From a bacterium (lineage in GTDB: Bacteria > Electryoneota > AABM5-125-24 > Hatepunaeales > Hatepunaeaceae), in assembly GCA_021734165.1 (NCBI GenBank), contig JAIPJL010000012.1, positions 1-43,732 of the forward strand: a DNA stretch of 43,732 bases, read 5' to 3'. The first letter of the stretch is position 1, and each line of letters opens with the position of its first letter. The notes below the pieces were generated by a model. It had not been told where the DNA came from. It saw nothing but the letters and a program-made list of their open reading frames with translations, and did not search any database. Of this stretch, positions 8,587 through 18,085 are shown one piece after another. The position numbers and the translations under genes were made by a program.

Positions 8587-8625
8587 GCCCCTCTTGTATA
8601 TTCTAAAGAGGGGCTGTTATTTTTT
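8587..8625 (+). terminator. Rho-independent terminator after trxA
   Basis: A perfect 9-bp GC-rich stem (GCCCCTCTT / AAGAGGGGC, 10-nt loop) at 8587-8614 is followed by TGTTATTTTTT. It is 23 bp past the trxA stop codon. Confidence 0.9.
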
Positions 8626-8764
8626 GATATAGATTTGTTGTGACTTTTTTCACACTATAACAGTTTAGAGTTGACAAACTACGTTCGACATATTATTTTC
8701 CTTCAAATTTAAACAACTACCAGATTTTTAAAATCTGATCAATTCAACAAAAATGGAGTTTAAA

Positions 8765-9145
8765 ATGCGAAAGCTCACAAATCTGCTTTTAATTGCACTT
8801 CTTATGTCCGGTCTCACGTTTGTCGGTTGCAGCGATGACGATGACAGTAATCCAACCAGCTATACCGAGGATGATATAGTTGGAACCTGGAAAATGACCG
8901 CGATGAAACTAAACGGTACTGATATTGATATGACTTACGTGCCTGAGTATTTATTTACCTTTAATGATGATGGTACTGGTACACAGAGCATAATGGGGAT
9001 TGAAGGACCTATCACATGGACCCTTGAAGATGACAACAAAGTTATCGTTCTTGATACTATCGAGTTTATTGTTAGTGGTAATAAAATGACCTGGACGGAG
9101 GTTGTTGATGAGGATACAACCATTAGAACCTTCACCAAGCAGTAA
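8765..9145 (+). CDS. Small lipoprotein with a lipocalin-like beta domain
   Basis: This short protein (126 residues from the ATG at 8765) has a lipoprotein signal: MRKLTNLLLIALLMSG, then TFVGC with the lipidated Cys, followed by an acidic SDDDD spacer as in many FCB-group exported lipoproteins. The mature part (IVGTWKMT...FTFNDDGTGTQ...ITWTLEDDN...) is the repeating strand pattern of small lipocalin-like domains that start with a GTW motif. An upstream in-frame ATG at 8753 exists, but a GGAG site at 8756-8759 sits correctly for 8765. Ligand and role are unknown. Confidence 0.85.
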   Translation: MRKLTNLLLIALLMSGLTFVGCSDDDDSNPTSYTEDDIVGTWKMTAMKLNGTDIDMTYVPEYLFTFNDDGTGTQSIMGIEGPITWTLEDDNKVIVLDTIEFIVSGNKMTWTEVVDEDTTIRTFTKQ

Positions 9146-9165
9146 TATTTTGAGTTGATGTAACA

Positions 9166-9199
9166 GAAACCCGGTTAAAGAAATTTGATCGGGTTTTCT
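9166..9199 (+). terminator. Rho-independent terminator after the lipoprotein gene
   Basis: GAAACCCG and CGGGTTTTC pair around a 16-nt loop, and the right arm runs into a TTTTC-TTTG tract. It lies 20 bp past the stop codon. Confidence 0.7.
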
Positions 9200-9257
9200 T
9201 TGTCTCCTTATCGGATAACGTATTTGTATTCATTGGAATATTCCTTGTGTTTGTCTA

Positions 9258-9288
9258 ATGAAAAAGCCCTGACGATTGCCAAGGCTTT
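9258..9288 (-). terminator. Probable terminator for the propeller-protein gene
   Basis: On the minus strand AAAGCC and GGCTTT pair around a 14-nt loop and continue into TTTCATT, 25-55 bp downstream of the 9314 stop codon. The stem is short, so confidence is moderate. Confidence 0.5.
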
Positions 9289-9313
9289 GTGTTATTGAGT
9301 TTTAATGCTTGAT

Positions 9314-10843
9314 TTAGCGGATTAACATTACCTTCTGTGTGAATACTTGGTTTGATGCTTCCAGTTGTATAAAGTATAAGCCTGATGGAAGGTCATTGGC
9401 TGAAAGATTTGCTGTATGGAAGCCAGCTTGTTTGTATCCTTCGAATAGTGTGGTTACCTGTTGTCCTGACAGATCATAGAGCGTCAATCGCGTAGGGGCT
9501 GATTTATCAAGCCCATAGGTTATGCTGGTTGTCGAGTTGAATGGGTTAGGATATGCTGATACAATACCAAAATCAACAGGAATATCAGCCTCGCCGCGCC
9601 ATTCGATGCTGTTCTCTCCCAGGTTGTAAATGTAGGCTGAGCCGGAACGCTCACCGGCATCATCATTGCCGTGGGCACCGACTAATACATAATCACCATT
9701 GATAGAAACCGAATGACCAAATAAGTCATCTACCGCCTCATCAACCGCAGTCAGTTTAGCCTGCTGAGTCCAGTCAGCCCCTTCACGTGCAAAGATGTAG
9801 GCTGAACCCGAACGGTCAGCGCCGATGACAGCATAGTCACCACTGATGGAAACTGACCAACCAAATTCGTCTCTTTCTGCTGCATCATCAGCGGTCAGTT
9901 TAGCTTGCTGAGTCCAGTCATCGCCATCATGTGCAAAGATGTAAGCTGAGCCTGATAACTCTCCGTCATCATCATCGCCACAAGCGCCTACAACAGCATA
10001 GTCACCGCTGATGGAAACTGAACAACCAAATACGTCATTTGCATCCGCATCATCCGCGGTTAGTTTAGCTTGCTGAGTCCAGTCAGTGCCGTCGCGGACA
10101 AATATGTATGCTGAACCTGACCACTCTCCGTCATCATCATCGCCACGAGCGCCGACGACAGCATAGTAGCCGCTGATGGAAACTGAATATCCAAACCGGT
10201 CATCTGGCGCTGCATCATTAGCAGTCAGTTTAGCCTGCTGAGTCCAGTCAGTGCCGTCGCGGACAAATATGTATGCAGAGCCGGATTTTTCACCGTCATC
10301 ATCATCCCAAAAAGCGCCGATAAGAGCGAGGTCACCACTGATGGAAACTGACCAACCAAAATGGTCGTACTCAGCCGCATCAGTCGCAGTCAGTTTAGCC
10401 TGCTGAGTCCAGTCATCACCTTCATGCGTAAAGATGTACGCAGAGCCAGAATAGTCGCCATTATCACCATTATAAGGAGTGCTGATAACAGCATAGTCAC
10501 CGCTGATGGAAACTGAACAACCAAATAAGTCGTCTGCCGCCGCATCAGCCGCTGTCAGTTTAGCCACTTGTGTCCACTCGTCAGCATTGTGCTCAAATAC
10601 ATAGGCTGAGCCTGAATTTTCACCATCATCATCTTGATAAGCAGCTACAACAGCATAGTCGCCGCTGATGGATACGGAGTTACCGAAATAGTCCCCTTCA
10701 GCCGCGTCATCCGCAGTTATCTTCGTTTCGACCTGAGCAATTGCAGCGCTGATGTTTAACAATAAAACAGCAATTAAAATCATCATCGCACTGAAGTTAC
10801 TTCTAATTGAATTTGTTTCGTAAGTTCTCACTATCGACTCCAT
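9314..10843 (-). CDS. Secreted seven-bladed FG-GAP-type propeller protein with a T9SS sorting domain
   Basis: The protein is 509 residues from ATG 10843. An N-terminal signal peptide (hydrophobic MILIAVLLLNISA, cleavage near AIAQ) is followed by seven tandem ~55-residue repeats of the form LTADDAA-x-D-x-FG-x-SVSISGDYAVVGA...SGSAYIF...DWTQQAK. The DDDDGE loops resemble calcium-binding FG-GAP blades. Seven repeats suggest a closed propeller. After a linker comes PNPFNSTTSITYGL ... TLYDLSGQQV ... GLYFIQLEA ... KVMLIR, a classic type-A C-terminal sorting domain of type IX secretion. It probably reaches the cell surface or medium. Blade 6 is shorter, lacking the acidic loop. A longer frame to 10924 adds an implausible non-signal extension. 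Target or ligand is unknown. Confidence 0.85.
   Translation of the reverse strand: MESIVRTYETNSIRSNFSAMMILIAVLLLNISAAIAQVETKITADDAAEGDYFGNSVSISGDYAVVAAYQDDDGENSGSAYVFEHNADEWTQVAKLTAADAAADDLFGCSVSISGDYAVISTPYNGDNGDYSGSAYIFTHEGDDWTQQAKLTATDAAEYDHFGWSVSISGDLALIGAFWDDDDGEKSGSAYIFVRDGTDWTQQAKLTANDAAPDDRFGYSVSISGYYAVVGARGDDDDGEWSGSAYIFVRDGTDWTQQAKLTADDADANDVFGCSVSISGDYAVVGACGDDDDGELSGSAYIFAHDGDDWTQQAKLTADDAAERDEFGWSVSISGDYAVIGADRSGSAYIFAREGADWTQQAKLTAVDEAVDDLFGHSVSINGDYVLVGAHGNDDAGERSGSAYIYNLGENSIEWRGEADIPVDFGIVSAYPNPFNSTTSITYGLDKSAPTRLTLYDLSGQQVTTLFEGYKQAGFHTANLSANDLPSGLYFIQLEASNQVFTQKVMLIR
9600..10720 (-). repeat. Tandem ~165-bp coding repeats (seven units)
   Basis: These are the DNA repeats encoding the propeller blades. 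Several tracts (for example the stretches encoding DWTQQAKLTA and FVRDGTDWTQ) are near identical between neighbouring units, most obviously units 3 and 4. That is what recent duplication or gene conversion would produce. The unit at about 9770-9920 has lost roughly 21 bp. Confidence 0.85.
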
Positions 10844-11088
10844 TTTTACCGGTTTCGTAAGTATGAAAGTTTCTTCTGGTATTTCATCATGATGTGGTGG
10901 CACACAAGATAAAATATTCAGCATGAAAAGTAGGTGGGTAGTGCAGTTGATTTTCTAAATCTAACTATTATTTAGCTACAAATCAAGCACACTGCTTAGT
11001 TCTGCCACTATCTGCACTTTCTTTACATCTGATACTTCTCTCGCTATTATGGAATAAGAATAAATGAAACCAATTTAAAGGAGTCCTT

Positions 11089-11193
11089 ATGTCCATTCCA
11101 ATAAAAGACCTATTCGAACCATGTTCAGCAGAAGCAATCAAACAACACAAAGGCAATTTCAGGAATAAACTGTTTTATGCGGACTCTTCTTAA
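11089..11193 (+). CDS. Short ORF or gene remnant of 34 residues
   Basis: The 490-bp gap between the propeller gene and rpsU holds one plausible small frame. An AAGGAG site at 11078-11083 is well placed before ATG 11089, and the frame encodes MSIPIKDLFEPCSAEAIKQH... to a TAA at 11191. The good ribosome site favours real translation. The length and abrupt stop could instead mean the start of a decayed longer gene. I recognise no family. Confidence 0.35.
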   Translation: MSIPIKDLFEPCSAEAIKQHKGNFRNKLFYADSS

Positions 11194-11377
11194 GTAATTC
11201 AAGGATTGAATGGTTTGTTTGAAGGATGTTGGACATTCTAAGAAACTGTATGATGTATTGAATATTTCAACGGAATAATCCTTACGGACTTGACGAATTT
11301 ATATTTATTCGTTATATTCTTATGTTACAATAAAACGGTGTCCAATTCGATAAAAAATGAATTAACCAGGAGGCCGA

Positions 11378-11428
11378 TTGACAGATTTGCTAAATGATTT
11401 CAAGGAATTAGTTCATGCCTTACATTAA
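11378..11428 (+). other. Possible 16-residue leader ORF overlapping the rpsU start
   Basis: The strongest Shine-Dalgarno in this region, AGGAGG at 11368-11373, is 42 bp too far from the rpsU ATG. It is 4 bp from a TTG that opens MTDLLNDFKELVHALH and ends inside rpsU at 11428. It could be a translational-coupling leader controlling S21, or the site could act only as an extra ribosome-binding site. Confidence 0.25.
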
Positions 11429-11621
11429 AATTCGTGATAACGAACCATTCGACCGCGCTTTCAGACGGTTTACCAAAGCCTGCGAAAAGTGTGGATTAAT
11501 GGCTGAGATTCGCAAACATCAGCGTTATATGAAACCTTCCGAAGCGGCTAAACGGAAATCCGCTGCTGCGAGACGTAAGATCAAGAAGATGATCCGCATG
11601 CAGAACCGGACGCCCTTCTAA
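11415..11621 (+). CDS. rpsU: 30S ribosomal protein bS21
   Basis: This is a basic 68-residue protein with the bS21 N-terminus (IKIRDNEPFDRAFRRFTKACEKCGL) and the Arg/Lys-rich helical tail. It binds near the 3' end of 16S rRNA. An AAGGA site at 11402-11406 serves the ATG. It is followed by cvpA and mutS2. Confidence 0.97.
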   Translation: MPYIKIRDNEPFDRAFRRFTKACEKCGLMAEIRKHQRYMKPSEAAKRKSAAARRKIKKMIRMQNRTPF

Positions 11622-11734
11622 TCAAAGATATTGGTGACTTCCCTGATACACAGACTAACAATGAGAATTTTAAATTCCAGAATCTGGCGCTTCAGGTGTA
11701 CCTATTATCACTTTATTAGCAACTCCAGAGACTT

Positions 11735-12646
11735 ATGTCAATTTATGACATAGTAATTCTTGCCATAATTGCAATATTTGCAGTTTGGGGATTCTGGCGT
11801 GGCATCATTCGTGAATCATTTGATGCTGCGGGTATCATCATTGGCGTCCTGGCGGCTCGTCAGTTTGCCCCCGGAATAGGCGCCGGCATTCCTCCCCAGG
11901 CAATTCCACAGTTTATCCGCACGATTGTTATATCTCTTCTAATACTTCTAATAGTATTTTTTCTTGCTCAGATTAGTTCTGCTATAGTAAGAAAGCTTAT
12001 CCGACATGGACCGGTAAAGCCTGTCGATCGACTTGGAGGTTTTTTAATCGGCACATTAACTGGCTCTCTACTGGTGTTAGCTATTGCAATTCTGATTGCG
12101 ATTATTCCTGTACAATCCGTGATTGACAAAGCGACAGAGGATGCGCCTGTTTTCCGTACTACTATGAAGCTTGCTACACCACTGGCTGAGCGTTACCGCA
12201 AGGCGCTCAAGAAATCCTTTGAAAAAGAATTGAAACGACTTACTGAGAATGCGCTTAAAGCTAAACCGGATAAGATATTAAAAGCAACTCAGGGAGAATC
12301 ATCACTAAATAATGCAGCTAATTCTGAACCTGATATAGATGAACCGGAGATAGAAAATTTACAGATTTCATTAAGTAATTTGTCACCGGAGTCTGAGCAG
12401 ATAATCAAAGAGATTATCAAACACTATGATCTTCCCGGTGTTGATGGTGAACAGATGTTTGACATGCTGAAAAAATCCGGAATGACGCTGGATATTCCCA
12501 TTAACGAGCTAAATTCGGAAACTAAGGGACAACTCAAAGGATTTCTCAATGACGCAGCGCTCAAGGATGGCAGAATGGATAAACTTGCCGGAGAGTTGGG
12601 AGTTGATCCTGTACTCTTATCAAAACAACTTGAGCGGAGTAATTGA
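11735..12646 (+). CDS. cvpA: CvpA family inner-membrane protein
   Basis: The first ~130 residues hold four hydrophobic helices with the CvpA/colicin V production signature (IYDIVILAIIAIFAVWGFWRG near the N-terminus, then a DRLGGFLIGTLTG helix). The C-terminal ~170 residues are hydrophilic and helical, longer than in E. coli CvpA. Its molecular role is poorly defined in general. It lies between rpsU and mutS2, a neighbourhood where CvpA-type genes are often found. Confidence 0.85.
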   Translation: MSIYDIVILAIIAIFAVWGFWRGIIRESFDAAGIIIGVLAARQFAPGIGAGIPPQAIPQFIRTIVISLLILLIVFFLAQISSAIVRKLIRHGPVKPVDRLGGFLIGTLTGSLLVLAIAILIAIIPVQSVIDKATEDAPVFRTTMKLATPLAERYRKALKKSFEKELKRLTENALKAKPDKILKATQGESSLNNAANSEPDIDEPEIENLQISLSNLSPESEQIIKEIIKHYDLPGVDGEQMFDMLKKSGMTLDIPINELNSETKGQLKGFLNDAALKDGRMDKLAGELGVDPVLLSKQLERSN

Positions 12647-12705
12647 TAATTATATGATTTGGTGGGGCAAACATTCATGTCTGCCTTTAAAGTATTATTC
12701 CTGAT

Positions 12706-12733
12706 AAGGACGCATTAAGTGTGTCCTTTTTTA
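12706..12733 (+). terminator. Rho-independent terminator after cvpA
   Basis: GGACGCA and TGTGTCC pair (one G-T) around a TTAAG loop and are followed by TTTTTT. It is about 60 bp past the cvpA stop, so cvpA and mutS2 are probably not one transcript. Confidence 0.75.
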
Positions 12734-12915
12734 TATTTTTTATATCGGGTGACACCCCAGATACCACTTTAGGCAATAGTAACTTCAATATATGTCTTTA
12801 ATACTGGATTATGAAGACTTACATAGCATGTCCATCTTGCCAGTACATGAGTTTTAGAGAGAAATACTATTGATAGTGATTTATCCGAATTTTCTAACAA
12901 GAGAGAAATATAGTT

Positions 12916-13335
12916 TTATTGTATGCCAAACGATTGGAGTAAGGCTTTTAAATCCAAAATCGCATCTGAATGAGTTAGACCTTTTTTCCTTAAGAAAAAA
13001 TATATTGAAACATAATCAGAATAATTTTGATCTTGTACTGGAGTGTAAAATAGCTGATTCATCCCCTCCATGATGTTTAGTAGGCTTTCTTTGATTCCTT
13101 CGTCCCTGAGGCTGTTTTGTACAAAAACGGTCATATCACCGATTTCCTGTTTGTTTTCAACAAAGGTGTTTGAAAGCTGGCTTAATAAACTCCGAAATCT
13201 TGCTATCGTAATATGATCCTTTGGAATCTGATATCCTGCATCAATCGAGGCAAGTAAATATTCCATAGATTCATCAGCAGAGGCTGGAATTGCAATGAAA
13301 ACAAGGAAAAACAAAATACTAACAGAAACCTTCAT
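12916..13335 (-). CDS. Small exported protein of unknown function
   Basis: From ATG 13335, preceded by AGGTGAGG, the frame encodes 139 residues. It has a clean signal peptide (MKVSVSILFFLVFIAIPASA, cleavage before DES) and a mature helical domain of about 120 residues without cysteines. An upstream extension to 13461 lacks signal character and was not used. I do not recognise the family. It is convergent with cvpA and divergent from mutS2, interrupting the cvpA-mutS2 neighbourhood. Confidence 0.7.
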   Translation of the reverse strand: MKVSVSILFFLVFIAIPASADESMEYLLASIDAGYQIPKDHITIARFRSLLSQLSNTFVENKQEIGDMTVFVQNSLRDEGIKESLLNIMEGMNQLFYTPVQDQNYSDYVSIYFFLRKKGLTHSDAILDLKALLQSFGIQ

Positions 13336-13534
13336 AATCAACCTCACCTGTGAACAGAAGTTGTCTTTTTCTTTCAAATGTAAGATAGGTTTTTTATAAA
13401 TGCAAGTACGAAAGAAAACAGAAGTGAAAGACCAATATTTTAAAATCATGTTGAAAATCACATTTTTTCATTAAAACCAGCAGATTTCGGATCATATTAT
13501 TGACTTATCCCCATTTCACAGCGATTTTTATTAG

Positions 13535-15991
13535 ATGGAAAGTACAATAGAAGCGCTCGAATTTAATCAGATACGTGAGTATCTTGCTAATTCTGCCGAG
13601 AGCGAAGCAGGACGAGAAATTCTATCGGTGATTAAGCCCTCCTCCTCAATCGAATGGGTACGCTCCGAGCTTAAACGTGTTGATGAAGTCCGCAGATTCT
13701 TCGACAGGGGGGGTAGTATTGCCAGCGGTGGTCTTAAAGATCTACGTTCAATACTAAAAAAATCAGCAGTGCGCAGTTCAGTTCTCTCCATTGATGATCT
13801 GCTGTCATTACTTGAACATCTGCGAGTACACAGCCGCATCAGAAAGACACTTAATCGCGAGAGAGAAACCCTACCCGCTGTTTATCGACTGACATCTACT
13901 CTGCAACCGATAAGCAGTCTCGAAGATCAGCTTGCCAGAACAATCACACCCGAAGCTACCATACGCGATGACGCCACACCGGAGCTTGCCAGATTACGTA
14001 AAGCTGCTGTAATGCAGTTGAACCTGATGCGGAGCAAACTAACCGCTATGCTTCCACGTCTTATCAAACAGGGCGTACTGCGTGAGCAGTCATTTTCGGT
14101 GCGCGATGGTCGTTATGTGCTTCCGGTTAGATCAGATTCACTGCCTAAAGTGAAAGGAATCATCCACGACAGGTCGGCAAGCGGTGGTACTTTGTTCGTT
14201 GAACCTGCCATTATGATAACACTTGGTAATGAATTACGCTCAATCGAACTTGCTGAAAGAGACGAAGTCAGGCGTATTTTGCTTCAACTCAGCGACAAAG
14301 TCAGGGATAATCTGGATGTGATTCAGGAAAACCTGCGAGTGATGACCGTACTCGATTGCATCTGTGCTAAAGCAGGTTTTGCAGTAAAAATCGACGCTTA
14401 TGTCCCAGACATCACAGAAAATGGAGTGATAAAGATACTTGGAGGATGTCACCCATTATTGTTACTGAGGGATCAACGAAAAGTTGTTCCTTTAACTCTG
14501 GAACTGGGAGTTGACTTCACAACACTTGTCATTTCAGGTCCAAATTCAGGTGGGAAGAGTGTTGCTCTGAAATGTATCGGGCTTCTATGTTTGATGACTG
14601 CATGCGGGATTCCAATCCCTGCTTTACCCGGAACATCTATCCCACTATTTAAAACTATCCAGGCTGATATTGGCGATCAGCAGTCTATCAGGGATGACCT
14701 GTCCACCTTTACAGCACACGCTGCAAAACTCAAAGAGATTGTCGAAACCGCAAATCACAATACACTGGTTCTTATAGATGAAATCGGCGCCGGAACCGAT
14801 CCTCAAGAGGGTTCTTCGTTGTCTATTGCTGCATTAGAGGAACTTACTTCTAAGGGAGTTCCAACGATTGTTACTACACACCATGGAGCGTTAAAAGCGT
14901 TTGCACATTCAACCGAAAAATGCGCTAACGGTTCGATGGAATTCAATCTTAAAACTTTCGAGCCGACATTTCGCTTTCAACCCAACATGCCTGGATCAAG
15001 CTATGCGCTCGCTATTGCTTCAAGAGTTGGATTGTCAGACAAATTAATTGAACGGGCAAAGGATGTGCTTGGCGCTGATCATACGCGCGTTGAGGATTTA
15101 ATAGTAAGTCTGACAGAAAAAGTGCAGCATTATGAATCGCTTTTAGTCGATGAGGATAAGCAAGCCAGATCAACTAAAGCGCTCGAAGATGCCTACAGGG
15201 AGAAAATTGAACGATTAAAAACAAGAGAGAAAGAGTTCAAGCATAAAGCCCGTGAGGAAATTGAAGATTTAATAAAAGAAGCGCGCAGGACTGTAGAGGC
15301 GGTTGTAAAAGAGATTCGCGAGAACCAGGCTGATAAAGATTCAATCTTGAAAGCGCATGAGCAGGTTGAAAAACTTAAAGATATAGTTAAAGAAAAAACC
15401 AAGAGACGCAGGAAGAAAAATATTGACAAGATCACTTCTTCCGATGATCTGAAGACTAAAAGCAAAGGTAAAAAGAAGAAAATTTCAAGTTCGGAACGGA
15501 AAAATCAACCAACCGAACTTTATGGTAAAACACCTGAGATTGGTGATACCGTTAAACTCGACGAGTCTGCGTCAACAGGTGAAATTACAGCTATCAGCTC
15601 AAAAGGTGATAAAGTCTGCGTTGCAGTCGGTGCTGTTCAGCTCTGGGTTGCGAAGAATAGAGTTACCGTAATGTCGGGCAAGGTACCGGATTCAAATTCA
15701 GGCAAGAGTTCGGTTAAAATGGTTACATTGCCTAAGAAAACTGATGTGCCGTTAGAACTTGACATTCGCGGTTATACTGTTGAAGAGGCGTTGATTGAGG
15801 TTGATAAATATATTTATGATGGCAGGGCTCAAGGACGCACAAAGCTTGGTATTATACATGGTAAAGGAACAGGAGCGCTTACTCACGCTGTACGCGAAGC
15901 GCTTGGTAAACATACTCTCGTGGAGTCATTCCGTTTTGGAGAGCACGGTGAAGGTGACTTCGGTGTAACCGTCGTCTCATTAAAGGATTGA
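13535..15991 (+). CDS. mutS2: Endonuclease/ATPase MutS2
   Basis: The protein has 818 residues in the usual MutS2 order. A MutS-like core helical region (about 1-300) is followed by the ABC ATPase with Walker A GPNSGGKS (335-342), the QSIRDDLSTFTAH signature region and Walker B LVLIDEIGAGTDPQEG. A long charged coiled coil (about 515-640) comes next, then a linker and a C-terminal Smr nuclease domain (LDIRGYTVEEAL ... IIHGKGTGALTHAVREAL). MutS2 acts in recombination control and, in some bacteria, as a collided-ribosome rescue factor. All key motifs are present, so it should be active. Confidence 0.97.
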   Translation: MESTIEALEFNQIREYLANSAESEAGREILSVIKPSSSIEWVRSELKRVDEVRRFFDRGGSIASGGLKDLRSILKKSAVRSSVLSIDDLLSLLEHLRVHSRIRKTLNRERETLPAVYRLTSTLQPISSLEDQLARTITPEATIRDDATPELARLRKAAVMQLNLMRSKLTAMLPRLIKQGVLREQSFSVRDGRYVLPVRSDSLPKVKGIIHDRSASGGTLFVEPAIMITLGNELRSIELAERDEVRRILLQLSDKVRDNLDVIQENLRVMTVLDCICAKAGFAVKIDAYVPDITENGVIKILGGCHPLLLLRDQRKVVPLTLELGVDFTTLVISGPNSGGKSVALKCIGLLCLMTACGIPIPALPGTSIPLFKTIQADIGDQQSIRDDLSTFTAHAAKLKEIVETANHNTLVLIDEIGAGTDPQEGSSLSIAALEELTSKGVPTIVTTHHGALKAFAHSTEKCANGSMEFNLKTFEPTFRFQPNMPGSSYALAIASRVGLSDKLIERAKDVLGADHTRVEDLIVSLTEKVQHYESLLVDEDKQARSTKALEDAYREKIERLKTREKEFKHKAREEIEDLIKEARRTVEAVVKEIRENQADKDSILKAHEQVEKLKDIVKEKTKRRRKKNIDKITSSDDLKTKSKGKKKKISSSERKNQPTELYGKTPEIGDTVKLDESASTGEITAISSKGDKVCVAVGAVQLWVAKNRVTVMSGKVPDSNSGKSSVKMVTLPKKTDVPLELDIRGYTVEEALIEVDKYIYDGRAQGRTKLGIIHGKGTGALTHAVREALGKHTLVESFRFGEHGEGDFGVTVVSLKD

Positions 15992-16007
15992 AAGGTTAAA
16001 AGGAGTA

Positions 16008-16892
16008 ATGAAAAGAATTCAATATGTTTTAATGCTGTTATTAGTAGGATTGTTCAGATACTTGCCGTACAGAATAGCTATCTGTTTTGCCAGATTGCTT
16101 GCCTGGAAATTAGCAGTTATATTGCGTTTACGCCGGAGTGTTGCAATTGACAATTTAAACCGGGCATTCCCTGAAAAAAACAGTCGCGAGATTGAAAGTA
16201 TTTACCGACGCTGCTGGAGTCACTTCCTCCAAGTTGGCGTCGAAATGGCAAGGATACCAATTCTGAATGAGCGTGAAATTAAGAAAAGAATGGACTCATC
16301 TCAGGGTAGTTTAATTAGAGAAATATTAAACAGAGGAAAGGGCGTTATTGTCGTTTCGGCGCATTTTGGTAACTGGGAGTGGATGGGGACGGCAATGGTA
16401 AGAGAAGGTTATGACATTACTTTTATTGTAACTTCACAGAGTAATCAATTTGTAGATGAATGGATGGATAGAATGCGTACTAAGGGAGGTATAAAAACCG
16501 CAAACCGTAAAGATGCGGTTAAAGCAACATTGAAGGTTCTTAAAAACAACGAAGTCGTGGCAATAATGTGTGATCAGGATGCTGGTAGAGCCGGTATATT
16601 CACCGTATTCTTCGGGCAACCGGCTTCGACGCCTCGCGGTCCGGCGCTCTTTCATTTAAAAACCGGAGCGCCAATTGTCTTTTCTTCGTCTATGAGAGGA
16701 AAGGATGGTAAGTATTACGTGGTGTTTGAGGAAATGGTTTTTGATGAATTGGCAGGAAACAGAGATACTGATGAATTGATGATTATGCAGAAGATAACTG
16801 ACAGACTCGAGCAGGAAATCAGAGCTTTTCCGGATCAGTGGTTATGGTTGCACAGACGTTGGAAGACGAAGCCGGAAACCGATCAAAGTTAG
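16008..16892 (+). CDS. LpxL/HtrB-family lysophospholipid (lipid A-type) acyltransferase
   Basis: A 294-residue inner-membrane acyltransferase of the late lipid A acylation family. The N-terminal hydrophobic helix is followed by the H-x4-E catalytic motif in SAHFGNWEWMG. Other family blocks are NLNRAFPEK, DQDAGRAG...FFGQPASTPRGPA, and the C-terminal FPDQWLWLHRRWK. AAGGAG precedes the ATG, and the gene begins 16 bp after mutS2. Exact acyl donor and acceptor cannot be read from the sequence. The gene implies an outer membrane with lipid A-like lipid. Confidence 0.93.
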   Translation: MKRIQYVLMLLLVGLFRYLPYRIAICFARLLAWKLAVILRLRRSVAIDNLNRAFPEKNSREIESIYRRCWSHFLQVGVEMARIPILNEREIKKRMDSSQGSLIREILNRGKGVIVVSAHFGNWEWMGTAMVREGYDITFIVTSQSNQFVDEWMDRMRTKGGIKTANRKDAVKATLKVLKNNEVVAIMCDQDAGRAGIFTVFFGQPASTPRGPALFHLKTGAPIVFSSSMRGKDGKYYVVFEEMVFDELAGNRDTDELMIMQKITDRLEQEIRAFPDQWLWLHRRWKTKPETDQS

Positions 16893-17005
16893 ACTTCCAT
16901 CCTTAGCGTATCGACTCTTGTTTCCTTTCTTACTTGCCAAATGGATATTTTCCTTGTACATTATGCACTTAGGAAGGAACTGAATTTAAACATGGAATAA
17001 CATAA

Positions 17006-18085
17006 ATGAACATTGCCGGGTTAATTGAATCACTTAAACCCCGCCTGGATGAGATTGAAGAGGAAATGGCTCAGCCGGTGACTCTTTCGGATCAACGTAT
17101 TATGACGAGTTTGGTTAGAGAACATCGTCGGTTGAAGGAAGTCTTGAGTGTTAACGATCAGATTACAAAAACCAAACAAGAGATTGACGGACTTAACGAT
17201 GCTCTTGATGATCCGGAACTGGCTGAACTTGCAGAGGTTGAGATACCTGAGCTAAAGGAAAAACTTACACAGCTTGAAACTAAAATAATAACCTTAATAA
17301 TACCGGAAGAGCCTGAAGATTCACGAAATGCAGTGTTAGAAATCAGAGCGGGAACAGGAGGAGATGAGGCTGCTCTTTTCGCTGCTGATTTATATAGAAT
17401 GTATCAATACTACTTTGAGAAACGCGGCTGGAAATATAAGATTATCAACGGTAACTTCTCCGATCTTGGTGGTATTAAAGAGTTAACGCTAAACGTTAGT
17501 GGTGAGGATGTTTATTCAAAGTTGAAACTCGAATCCGGCGTCCATCGTGTTCAGCGTGTTCCGACTACTGAAACATCCGGAAGACTACATACATCAGCAG
17601 CAACGGTTGCTGTGTTGCCTGAAGCTGAGGAAGTTGATGTGCAAATCGATCAGAATGACCTTAAAATCGATACTTACCGTTCTTCAGGACCCGGAGGGCA
17701 GCATGTTAATAAAACTGATTCAGCCATTAGGATTACTCATCTTCCAACAGGTATTGTCGTTACCTGTCAGGATGAAAAATCTCAGTTGAAAAATAGAAAT
17801 CAGGCGATGAAGGTACTGCGCTCCAAAATTTACAAAATAGCGCTTGAAGAGGAGCATAGCAAACGAGCAGCACAACGCAGAGATCAGGTAAGCAGTGGTG
17901 ATAGATCGGCTAAAATAAGAACATATAACTTTCCTCAATATCGCGTTACTGAACACCGCATACCGCTAACAATATACAGACTCGATGAAGTACTTTCCGG
18001 TGATCTTGATCTATTGCTTGATCCTCTGATTGAACACTTTGCAAATTCAAAGATCGAGGAGATACTGAAGGTGAAAAGTGCGTGA
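17006..18085 (+). CDS. prfA: Peptide chain release factor 1
   Basis: RF1 releases peptides at UAA and UAG. The 359 residues contain the PxT-type stop-recognition tripeptide (RVPTTE, residues 184-189) that distinguishes RF1 from RF2, and the catalytic GGQ at 230-232 in [14 protein letters not shown]. The [13 protein letters not shown] block is also typical. The 3' end overlaps the next gene by 8 bp, which couples it to the MCE protein. The usual prmC partner is absent here. Confidence 0.97.
   Translation: MNIAGLIESLKPRLDEIEEEMAQPVTLSDQRIMTSLVREHRRLKEVLSVNDQITKTKQEIDGLNDALDDPELAELAEVEIPELKEKLTQLETKIITLIIPEEPEDSRNAVLEIRAGTGGDEAALFAADLYRMYQYYFEKRGWKYKIINGNFSDLGGIKELTLNVSGEDVYSKLKLESGVHRVQRVPTTETSGRLHTSAATVAVLPEAEEVDVQIDQNDLKIDTYRSSGPGGQHVNKTDSAIRITHLPTGIVVTCQDEKSQLKNRNQAMKVLRSKIYKIALEEEHSKRAAQRRDQVSSGDRSAKIRTYNFPQYRVTEHRIPLTIYRLDEVLSGDLDLLLDPLIEHFANSKIEEILKVKSA

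Noticed and set aside
9600-10720. CRISPR-like or minisatellite array
   Set aside because: The repeats are in-frame, about 165 bp long, and encode propeller blades; they are not short direct repeats with unique spacers.
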